Shown here: positions 1-4,811 of the stretch, piece by piece
Layout: the number at the start of each line of letters is the position of its first letter
How positions within the stretch are numbered: the stretch's first letter is position 1
Assembly: GCA_024278655.1 (NCBI GenBank)
Contig: JAJRSV010000424.1
Coordinates: 1-6,359, forward strand
Source of the DNA: Bacteroidota bacterium
Lineage (GTDB): Bacteria > Bacteroidota > Ignavibacteria > Ignavibacteriales > Ignavibacteriaceae
Length of the DNA stretch: 6,359 nt
Direction of reading: 5' to 3'
Notes under the pieces: model-generated
The model's input: the letters and a program-made list of their open reading frames with translations, nothing else
What the model was told of the DNA's origin: nothing
Database searches by the model: none
Made by a program: the position numbers and the translations under genes

Positions 1-497
1 ACACTATAGGCGGACTGGATGTAGCGCTGAAATATAATGCTACAAGTGTCGATCATCTCGAAGTACTAAAGGATGATGATGTTTCTAAATTCAGTGAAAG
101 TGAAACTGTTGCTGTATTGCTGCCGGGAGTATCATTCTTCCTCCGATACGACTATGCTCCCGCCCGCAAATTGATTGACAACAACGCTGTGGTTGCTTTA
201 GCCACCGATTTCAATCCCGGCTCTTCACACATCTCGAATTTAAGTTTGATTATGACACTTGCCGCACTGAATATGAACATGACAATAGAGGAAACTATAA
301 GCGCCGTTACTATAAATGCGGCTAAGGCAGTAGCGATGGAAGATAGAGTCGGAAGCATTGAGATTGGTAAGAAGGCGGACTTTGCAGTATTCGGTACAGA
401 AGAATATGCAGATATTGTTTACGACATCGGGAAGAACTTATGTTGTATGACGATTAAGCAGGGCGAAGTTATTTACAAATCTCCAACTTCCGGTTAA
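1..497 (+). CDS. hutI: Imidazolonepropionase, 3' part (HutI)
   Basis: This is the C-terminal part of a metal-dependent amidohydrolase that opens the ring of 4-imidazolone-5-propanoate to N-formimino-L-glutamate, the third step of histidine degradation in the cytoplasm. The frame is open from base 3, so the gene starts outside the window; about 164 residues remain of a family length near 410. Two hallmarks are visible: VDHLE (bases 48-62), whose His is an active-site residue in the family, and ATDFNPGS (201-224), whose Asp (207-209) is the conserved metal/catalytic Asp. The rest, including TINAAKAV and GSIEIGKKADFAVF, is the usual amidohydrolase C-terminus that returns to the small beta domain. 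A TTG at 117 only looks like a start, because conserved sequence continues upstream of it. No other hut gene follows. Product identification is confident; completeness of the gene upstream cannot be seen. Confidence 0.95.
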   Translation, partial: TIGGLDVALKYNATSVDHLEVLKDDDVSKFSESETVAVLLPGVSFFLRYDYAPARKLIDNNAVVALATDFNPGSSHISNLSLIMTLAALNMNMTIEETISAVTINAAKAVAMEDRVGSIEIGKKADFAVFGTEEYADIVYDIGKNLCCMTIKQGEVIYKSPTSG

Positions 498-544
498 TAA
501 TAATTTAATCATCCTAACCCGGATAAACCGGAAAATGCAAGTTT

Positions 545-665
545 CAAAAAACAAATACCGAATAAATTTCAAATCTCAATTACTAAATTCCCAACTATTT
601 TTGAACATTGATATTTTGAATTTGGATATTATTTGAATTTTGAGATTTGTTATTTGTTATTTTCT
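545..665. repeat. Imperfect AT-rich palindrome
   Basis: The left arm reads as runs of CAAAT/AAATAC words and the right arm as TATTTG/TGAGATTTG words. Exact matching pairs are caaatctcaa (570-579) with ttgagatttg (640-649) and aacaaata (550-557) with tatttgtt (651-658), and ctaaattc (583-590) matches gaatttgg (618-625) with one difference. The nested order means the whole stretch can fold into one long broken hairpin. There is no open frame inside. It may be a miniature mobile or dispersed palindromic repeat; copy number cannot be judged from one window. Confidence 0.55.
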
Positions 666-769
666 GCCAATTTATAACTTGATGTTAATTATAAGTTACC
701 AATTCAAACTCAACCTGTTTATTTTCATGCAATAACGATTGAAACCTTCTTAAAATAAAAACATCATAT

Positions 770-797
770 CCTGCAAGTAATTAATAAAATTTGCAGG
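770..797 (+). promoter_or_regulatory. Hairpin covering the glutaredoxin ribosome binding site
   Basis: A perfect 7-bp stem, cctgcaa (770-776) with ttgcagg (791-797), encloses a 14-base AT-only or nearly AT-only loop just before the ATG at 805. The right arm supplies most of the only plausible Shine-Dalgarno sequence, caggga (794-799), so folding would hide it. This could make translation temperature- or structure-dependent; that is an inference from position alone. Confidence 0.4.
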
Positions 798-804
798 GAT
801 AAAT

Positions 805-1050
805 ATGACTCAACCTAAAGTTGTAATGTTCACTACACCAACATGCAGCTTCTGTAATGCAGCTAAAAGATACTTCAGGGAAAAGAAAATAAGATTTACC
901 GAAGTTGACGTTAGCAGAGACATAAGAGCTGCAAGGGATTTGCAAAGAAGAACCGGGCAAACTGGTGTACCGGTAATTTTAATTAACAACCGACCTATTA
1001 TCGGTTTCGATAAACCTAAAATAAATCAAATGTTAAACATAAGAGGTTAA
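805..1050 (+). CDS. Glutaredoxin family protein, CSFC active site
   Basis: The 81-residue protein is a minimal thioredoxin-fold redox protein of the glutaredoxin/NrdH/YruB-like type. The active-site dithiol is Cys14-Ser-Phe-Cys17 after the first strand (VVMFTTPT). The cis-proline loop is TGVPV with Pro56, followed by a GF turn at 67-68 as in glutaredoxins. The ends are complete and the length is normal for the compact family. The CSFC pair differs from the CPYC of classical glutaredoxins, so the reductant (glutathione, thioredoxin reductase or another thiol) cannot be told. The protein is cytoplasmic with no signal peptide. The ATG at 805 is preceded by AGGGA at good distance. groES follows 11 bases after its stop, so the two are very probably cotranscribed, which suggests a role in thiol or protein-folding stress. 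Confidence 0.9.
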   Translation: MTQPKVVMFTTPTCSFCNAAKRYFREKKIRFTEVDVSRDIRAARDLQRRTGQTGVPVILINNRPIIGFDKPKINQMLNIRG

Positions 1051-1061
1051 CGGAGAGTAAC

Positions 1062-1337
1062 ATGAAAATAAAACCTTTAGACGACAGACTCGTTTTGGAA
1101 ATACTTGAAGAAGAAGAAACGAAAACCGCTTCCGGCATTATCATTCCGGATACGGCAAAAGAAAAACCGCAGATGGGTAAAGTTGTTGCGGTTGGTACAG
1201 ATGAAGACCTTCAGGAAAAAATTAAAGAAGGCGATAAAGTTTTATTTGCTAAGTACGGCGGCGAAGAAATTAAGCTGGACGAAAAAGAATACAAAATCGT
1301 TCAAAGAGCCGATGTACTGGCAATTGTAGAAGATTAA
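1062..1337 (+). CDS. groES: Co-chaperonin GroES (Cpn10)
   Basis: This 91-residue protein is a full-length Cpn10, the heptameric lid of the GroEL chamber in the cytoplasm. It opens with the family signature IKPLDDRLVLE and has the mobile loop at about residues 17-37. The GroEL-contacting tripeptide within GIIIPD is Ile26-Ile27-Ile28, where many homologues have Ile-Val-Leu. The typical TAKEKPQ, GDKVLFAKYGG and final VLAIVED segments follow. A strong Shine-Dalgarno GGAGA (1052-1056) sits 5 bases before the ATG. The gene follows a glutaredoxin gene at 11 bases and ends at an intrinsic terminator, so groEL is not in this operon. Either groEL is elsewhere or this is an additional groES copy. The function call is certain; the reason for separation from groEL is not visible. 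Confidence 0.97.
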   Translation: MKIKPLDDRLVLEILEEEETKTASGIIIPDTAKEKPQMGKVVAVGTDEDLQEKIKEGDKVLFAKYGGEEIKLDEKEYKIVQRADVLAIVED

Positions 1338-1344
1338 ACCTGTT

Positions 1345-1380
1345 AAACCCTGTCATTTGAGGCAGGGTTTTTCTTTTTAT
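1345..1380 (+). terminator. Intrinsic terminator after groES
   Basis: The stem aaaccctgtc (1345-1354) pairs with ggcagggttt (1361-1370), ten pairs including one G-T, around a six-base loop. It is followed by a T-rich tract (1371-1379). It starts 7 bases after the groES stop codon and closes the glutaredoxin-groES operon. Confidence 0.9.
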
Positions 1381-1401
1381 ATTTGAGTACGAGTTGAGGA
1401 A

Positions 1402-1713
1402 ATGACTGCGAAAAGTTTAATCGATTCTGTTAAGAAAAAGAAAATACTTATTCTTCCCGAAGACAAACTCGATGAGATTCTAAAGATAAAAAATATAAAG
1501 GTACTGAAGGAAGACAATACTTACGTTTGCAATTACATAAGAATTCTCGAATTGAATAAACACATTCTTGTTCAGGAGACGACTTTAAACCACGAAATAG
1601 CAATCAGAATGTTTAAGAATAAAAAAGATGCCGAAGAGTTCGTGCAGGAAAGATTAGAAACTTACGAGAAAATGTGGGACGGCTGCGGATGTAAGGTGGA
1701 TTATTATCATTAA
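1402..1713 (+). CDS. Uncharacterised 103-residue protein with C-terminal CGC motif
   Basis: I do not recognise the family. The protein is small, lysine- and glutamate-rich and apparently soluble, with no signal peptide or membrane helix. After a basic start (KKKK at 11-14) come predicted alternating strands and helices; residues 73-92 look like an amphipathic helix. The end, WDGCGCKVDYYH, carries Cys95 and Cys97 plus His103. Together with Cys43 these could bind a metal or form a redox site, but this is only inference. The ATG at 1402 has GAGGA (1396-1400) very close upstream; no later in-frame start fits better. It follows the groES terminator by about 20 bases, so it needs its own promoter or read-through. 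Regular codon use and a ribosome site support a real gene; no terminator is obvious after it. Confidence 0.75.
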   Translation: MTAKSLIDSVKKKKILILPEDKLDEILKIKNIKVLKEDNTYVCNYIRILELNKHILVQETTLNHEIAIRMFKNKKDAEEFVQERLETYEKMWDGCGCKVDYYH

Positions 1714-1808
1714 GTCATTGCTCTCCAAAATATTTTTCTGTTGAGTAACTATTCATCCTTTAATAGCAGAATTAAACATTTTTACAAAAACTGCAACTCA
1801 ACCTCCTG

Positions 1809-1836
1809 CCCTTCTTCTCCCGGAAAGGAAGAAGGG
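1809..1836. repeat. Purine/pyrimidine palindrome
   Basis: cccttcttc (1809-1817) pairs perfectly with gaagaaggg (1828-1836), plus one wobble pair, around a loop rich in C, G and A (cccggaaa). No T-run follows on either strand, so it is not a normal intrinsic terminator. It is likely a dispersed palindromic repeat or an RNA-stabilising stem at the 3' side of the 103-residue gene. Confidence 0.55.
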
Positions 1837-1860
1837 AATTAAAGAGGGATGACTTCCTCT

Positions 1861-1944
1861 TACAACTAAAATGAATATAAACACCTGTAATCTATTTTAA
1901 TTTTTATTCTGCCGGTATTTCAGAGAAATTTATTTTGGACGGAT
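1861..1944 (+). repeat. 84-bp direct repeat, copy 1
   Basis: By eye alignment this copy matches 2278-2361 without gaps with 8 differences in 84 bases. The 3' 36 bases, from ctgccggtatttcag (starting at 1909) to ggacggat, differ at one position only. Short peptides such as GISEKFILD can be read through it, but the frames are not maintained upstream in either copy, so it is treated as noncoding. Confidence 0.8.
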
Positions 1945-1967
1945 ATTTCACAAACCGGAATTTTATT

Positions 1968-1984
1968 AAACCTCTACGAGGTTT
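1968..1984 (+). repeat. Triloop hairpin unit 1
   Basis: A perfect 7-bp stem, aaacctc with gaggttt, around loop tac. It has the same core (ctctacgag) as the other three units nearby and is preceded by ttattaa, resembling the flank of unit 4 read on the opposite strand. Confidence 0.65.
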
Positions 1985-2012
1985 TTACTACCTGATGATG
2001 GTTGAAATGCTA

Positions 2013-2040
2013 CTACAATAATATAACTTCTACGAGGTTA
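2013..2040 (+). repeat. Triloop hairpin unit 2 with conserved flank
   Basis: The hairpin is at 2025-2039: aacttc with gaggtt around tac, with one T-G pair. Its upstream flank ctacaataat (2013-2022) recurs in reverse orientation beside unit 3. The 28 bases 2013-2040 match the complement of 2134-2161 at 23 positions by eye. Confidence 0.7.
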
Positions 2041-2133
2041 ATTGCGGAATAGAGATAACATTTATTTGGTTGTAAAAAAGTTCCGGTGATGATTTGGGTT
2101 AAAGAAAAAGCTGAACTAACTTACACTTGCATA

Positions 2134-2161
2134 GAACATCGTAGATGTTCAATTATTGTAG
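2134..2161 (-). repeat. Triloop hairpin unit 3, inverted
   Basis: The hairpin is at 2134-2150: gaacatc with gatgttc, seven pairs around gta. attattgtag (2152-2161) follows, the exact complement of the flank of unit 2. Relative to unit 1 the stem has C-G changed to A-T at the same level on both sides, which keeps pairing. Confidence 0.7.
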
Positions 2162-2186
2162 AAAAGAAAGGAAAAAAAACGAAAAT

Positions 2187-2201
2187 ATCCTCGTAGAGGA
2201 T
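2187..2201 (-). repeat. Triloop hairpin unit 4, inverted
   Basis: A six-pair stem, atcctc with gaggat, around gta. The following caataa agrees with the flanks of units 2 and 3 in reverse orientation, so it belongs to the same repeat family. Confidence 0.6.
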
Positions 2202-2277
2202 CAATAAGCAGAAGACAAAAAATATAAAGCCAAAATACAAACCGATACTGTCCGAATTATTTTATTATTTGAGCTAC

Positions 2278-2361
2278 TACTACTGAAACGAATATAAACA
2301 CCTGTAACCCATTTTAATTTTTTCTCTGCCGGTATTTCAGAGAAATTTATTTTGGACAGAT
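2278..2361 (+). repeat. 84-bp direct repeat, copy 2
   Basis: Second copy of the sequence at 1861-1944, same orientation, 333 bp between the copies. Weak similarity may continue (gaatttta after each copy), but after that point copy 1 runs into hairpin unit 1 whereas copy 2 does not. Confidence 0.8.
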
Positions 2362-2404
2362 GTAAATTAAGCGAATTTTAAATCATTACTCCCTTCGTAT
2401 CCAA

Positions 2405-2494
2405 TAAAAAAGGGCTGCCTCAAATGATTAATTTCTTTACCAATTTTCTTCAACCTGCAAGCCGGTAAAGCGATATAAATAATTGAGACAGCCC
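2405..2494 (-). terminator. Terminator of the T9SS-protein gene (- strand)
   Basis: Read on the - strand, gggctgtctcaa (2494-2483) pairs with ttgaggcagccc (2423-2412), all pairs but one G-U wobble, and is followed by six T's (2411-2406). The 59-base loop contains a second stem, ctttacc (2435-2441) with ggtaaag (2464-2470). It starts about 30 bases past the stop at 2524. The ends resemble inverted termini of some insertion sequences, so a small mobile element acting as a terminator is an alternative. Confidence 0.7.
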
Positions 2495-2523
2495 GAAAAT
2501 TATTCGGAACCGATAACAATAAA

Positions 2524-4122
2524 TTATTTCATCAAAACAATCTTTTGTGTTTTAACAGTATTACCCGCCTGAAGCATCACCAGGTAAACACCGGATGAAA
2601 GTCCGTTTGCGACAAAATTATAATTGTAGTTGCCCGCCGGCATATAAGAATCAAGTAATACTTTTACCGTTTCTCCTAAGATGTTCATTATAACTAATTG
2701 CACATCCGATCCTTCGGGAAGTTTGAACGAAATATTTGTAGAAGGATTAAACGGATTCGGATAGCTCGGGTTCAATACAACATCCTGTGGAATAATATCC
2801 TGCTGATCATTTACTCCGGTAACGTTAAAGAAAATATCGATATTTAAATACTGTGTATTAACCGGATCGATTGTAACAATCTGACTCACAGCATTATCGA
2901 AACCGATTTTCTGTGCTACCACTTCGTAAGTGCCGTAAGGAATTTGTGCAACGGAATAAACACCCGTTTCCTTACCGAAGTTGTACGAGTAAAACGCATC
3001 CGTATCGATTGAGCGAACGAGCAGTGTTATACCGTCATAATCATTTGCAGTGGGACTATAGTTCTGAAAGTTTATAGAGCCGCTAATCAAACCTCCGCCG
3101 TAAGATGAATCGCGTGCAAGGTTAATGTTTTTATTAACAATATTATTGTCTATAAGTACCGAATCACCTTCGGTCCAGTAAACGGATGCATTTCCCTGCT
3201 CGTTATAATAACCCGGCAGAAAATAATTTGTGTATGCCTGCACATAGTAATAGTCCGGAGCTTCCATATAAACTTTGTAAGTGCCGTCGGGTTTAACAAA
3301 ACCGGCAAACACATCGCCGAAAGCGTTGGTGCCTACCGGTGCCATATTGGGCACGTGAGTACCTTTTCTTACAACAACAATTCCGCGGTCAATCGGATAA
3401 GCATCGGTTGAGTCTTTTACTAATCCCGATATGGCAATATTCGTATCGGTTATTGCCTGCATCGAAAAATCAATTGTTAACACCTGCCCATCACTAAGCT
3501 CAACAAAGTCTGCAAAGTACGGATCGAACCGGTTATTGTAAAACATCGGATGATAACCCTCGCTTTCAGCGGCAACAGTGTAGTTACCTTCGGGAAGGGT
3601 TATGGTGTAATTACCTGCACCATCTGTTATTGCCATATCCAGTTCAATTATTCCTTCGTAAAAGAAATATACATAGGAATTCGGAAGCGGTGTACCGCCG
3701 ATATCGGAAACCTGTCCGTTAATGGTTCCGAAATGGTCTTCGAAAAATTCTATTTCAACCTCGAGATTTTCGGGATTATGGATTCCATTATTATATATAT
3801 AAATTGTATCGGTTGTATCGTCAACAGTTACAAACGGAAAGTTCGTGAGCATCACGTTCATCTTAACCGAATCGTCGGGAGCTATTGTAAAAGGAAGTTG
3901 TTGATTGTTTTCAAAATCTATTAAATAAAATTCGGGATTGAAAACCAAACTATCGATCGAAAGAGTCTGGTCACCCTTGTTTACTAAATATGTACTTTTT
4001 AACCTGTTGAAAATATCTTCGAAATCTATTTTATGCGGTTTCACTTCGAGTTCGGGCTGGGCGAACGTAACAGCAGTAAAACATAAAATAAAAAATATTT
4101 TTATATGATTTTTTAAAGACAT
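2524..4122 (-). CDS. Secreted beta-domain protein with T9SS C-terminal sorting tail
   Basis: The 532-residue protein has a signal peptide (residues 1-21: Lys-rich start, hydrophobic 9-19, likely cleavage TFA/QP). Residues about 24-125 look like an Ig-like/Hydin-type beta domain (LEVKPHKIDFEDI...LVNKGDQTLSI). Three carboxypeptidase-regulatory-like beta segments follow at about 131-190, 228-297 and 346-418, each with the G.V......P and G.Y.V pattern. Residues 449-532 are a type IX sorting domain, with YPNPFNPSTNISF, the GVYLVML turn and final KTQKIVLMK. It is therefore expected to cross the outer membrane by T9SS and be surface-bound or released. No catalytic motif is seen; a structural or binding role is inferred. 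The ATG at 4122 is chosen because AAGGA lies 5 bases upstream and the signal peptide begins there. The frame stays open to 4275, but that extension would bury the signal peptide. It is divergent from the sigma operon. Confidence 0.88.
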   Translation of the reverse strand: MSLKNHIKIFFILCFTAVTFAQPELEVKPHKIDFEDIFNRLKSTYLVNKGDQTLSIDSLVFNPEFYLIDFENNQQLPFTIAPDDSVKMNVMLTNFPFVTVDDTTDTIYIYNNGIHNPENLEVEIEFFEDHFGTINGQVSDIGGTPLPNSYVYFFYEGIIELDMAITDGAGNYTITLPEGNYTVAAESEGYHPMFYNNRFDPYFADFVELSDGQVLTIDFSMQAITDTNIAISGLVKDSTDAYPIDRGIVVVRKGTHVPNMAPVGTNAFGDVFAGFVKPDGTYKVYMEAPDYYYVQAYTNYFLPGYYNEQGNASVYWTEGDSVLIDNNIVNKNINLARDSSYGGGLISGSINFQNYSPTANDYDGITLLVRSIDTDAFYSYNFGKETGVYSVAQIPYGTYEVVAQKIGFDNAVSQIVTIDPVNTQYLNIDIFFNVTGVNDQQDIIPQDVVLNPSYPNPFNPSTNISFKLPEGSDVQLVIMNILGETVKVLLDSYMPAGNYNYNFVANGLSSGVYLVMLQAGNTVKTQKIVLMK

Positions 4123-4199
4123 ATTTATCCTTCGAAAGAATTTTAACATATTTAGTTCCAATTTTATTAATTTAGTGACAAAAATAAAGCGAGAAAAAA
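4123..4199. promoter_or_regulatory. Divergent intergenic region
   Basis: The roughly 77 AT-rich bases between the T9SS-protein start and the presumed sigma start must hold promoters in both directions. The - strand ribosome site AAGGA is at 4132-4128. A - strand GGAAC word (4161-4157) resembles the -35 box of many ECF promoters, but the matching -10 would fall against the ribosome site, so I do not call a promoter. A run of seven A's (4194-4200) lies at the sigma gene start. Confidence 0.4.
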
Positions 4200-4745
4200 A
4201 TAGACTACTTAACATTTTCGAAAAACGAGCTTGATAAGCTTCTGACAAGTTCAAAAGAAGGTAATACCAGGGCATTCAGTCAGCTCTCGCAGTACGTGCG
4301 TGAGATATCGTATTCCTATTTCCTTTCGAAACACCGGCTAAAGAAAATTGTTAACCTCGATGACGTAGACGATTTAACAAATAACGTATATCTGGCTTTT
4401 GCCGAACAATATCACAGTGTCGAAAACATCGAAAACTGGCTCCGCAGGGTGCTTTTTCTTACTTTTATAAGATGGCACAAACGGAACCGGCTTACCGGAA
4501 CGGTTGAACTTAACGAAAATATTACCGCCGATAACGAACAGCATTCGGCATCGACTATGATAGATGCTGAAGCGATTCTTAAACTATTAGACACGCTGAG
4601 CGAAGATAAGCAGAAAATTGTAAAATTAAGATTCTGGGGCGATTTGAAATTTCAGGAAATTGCGGAGAAAATGGATAAAACCGAAGCAGCCGTGAAAAAA
4701 ATGTTCTACAGAACCCTTGAGGAACTAAAAAATATGATTAAGTAA
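4200..4745 (+). CDS. ECF-type RNA polymerase sigma factor (start uncertain)
   Basis: The protein is a two-domain sigma-70 family factor that directs RNA polymerase to specific promoters. Numbered from 4200 (181 residues), region 2 spans about 8-96. It includes ELDKLLTSSKEGNTRAFSQL, the DDVDDLTNNVYLAF core (54-67) and the DNA-melting/-10 segment WLRRVLFLTFIRWHKRN (80-96). After a polar linker, region 4 spans about 125-179 with the helix-turn-helix KFQEIAEKMDKTEAAVKKMFYRTLEEL. The first ATG/GTG/TTG in this frame is GTG 4296, which has no ribosome site and would remove conserved region 2.1. The frame is open back to 4188. ATA at 4200, with a weak GAG 6 bases upstream, is the best in-frame guess. 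Alternatively, GTG 4175 in another frame joins this frame if one A of the 4194-4200 run is skipped. An anti-sigma gene follows at 66 bases. Confidence 0.85.
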   Translation: MDYLTFSKNELDKLLTSSKEGNTRAFSQLSQYVREISYSYFLSKHRLKKIVNLDDVDDLTNNVYLAFAEQYHSVENIENWLRRVLFLTFIRWHKRNRLTGTVELNENITADNEQHSASTMIDAEAILKLLDTLSEDKQKIVKLRFWGDLKFQEIAEKMDKTEAAVKKMFYRTLEELKNMIK

Positions 4746-4811
4746 ATGTCACACATTTTGAGACACAGTAACTATTTAACTGATGGAACAAATTGTTTTT
4801 AAGGCAGGATA

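Larger units (their letters stand above)
498..804. other. AT-rich intergenic region between hutI and glutaredoxin gene
   Basis: No coding frame of substance is present. The stretch holds a weak GC stem (ccgg at 519-522 and 528-531) without a T-run, so it is a poor terminator for hutI. It also holds a long imperfect palindrome (545-665) and a small hairpin that covers the ribosome binding site of the next gene (770-797). I see no confident promoter and no CIRCE element, although a groES gene lies downstream. Confidence 0.6.
1714..2523. other. Gene-free repeat island
   Basis: About 810 bases carry no convincing gene in either strand; all frames are broken by stops. Contents in order are an unstructured AT-rich stretch (1714-1800), a 9-10 bp palindrome (1809-1836), one copy of an 84-bp repeat (1861-1944), four short hairpins in two orientations (1968-2201), a plain stretch (2202-2277), the second 84-bp copy (2278-2361), and a terminator-like structure for the minus-strand gene (2405-2494). 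It looks like an accumulation of dispersed noncoding repeats between a + gene and the 3' end of a - gene. Confidence 0.7.

Noticed and set aside
661..804. CIRCE heat-shock operator before the groES operon
   Set aside because: No TTAGCACTC-N9-GAGTGCTAA or close variant was found upstream of the glutaredoxin or groES genes.
1105..1329. Lysine-rich + strand reading frame of 74 residues
   Set aside because: It lies entirely within groES in another frame and has low-complexity composition; groES is unmistakable.
1873..1975. Small protein remnant reading GISEKFILDGYF and similar
   Set aside because: The frame is short, has no start or ribosome site, and the second copy of the repeat differs downstream and stops; it is better treated as a noncoding repeat.
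1968..2201. CRISPR array
   Set aside because: The hairpins share a core but are irregularly spaced, change orientation and lack constant-length spacers; no cas gene is present.
3550..3924. + strand reading frame of 124 residues opposite the T9SS gene
   Set aside because: It is antisense to well-defined beta domains, has no recognisable motif and no convincing ribosome site.
4123..4275. N-terminal extension of the - strand T9SS protein to 583 residues (start at 4275)
   Set aside because: The extension would place 51 residues before an obvious signal peptide, lacks a ribosome site and overlaps the sigma factor N-terminus. AAGGA lies just before the ATG at 4122.
4785..4810. ECF-type promoter (GGAAC at 4785-4789) before the anti-sigma gene
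   Set aside because: A -10 at the usual 16-17 base distance would fall on the ribosome binding site and no suitable box is there, so the word is probably chance.
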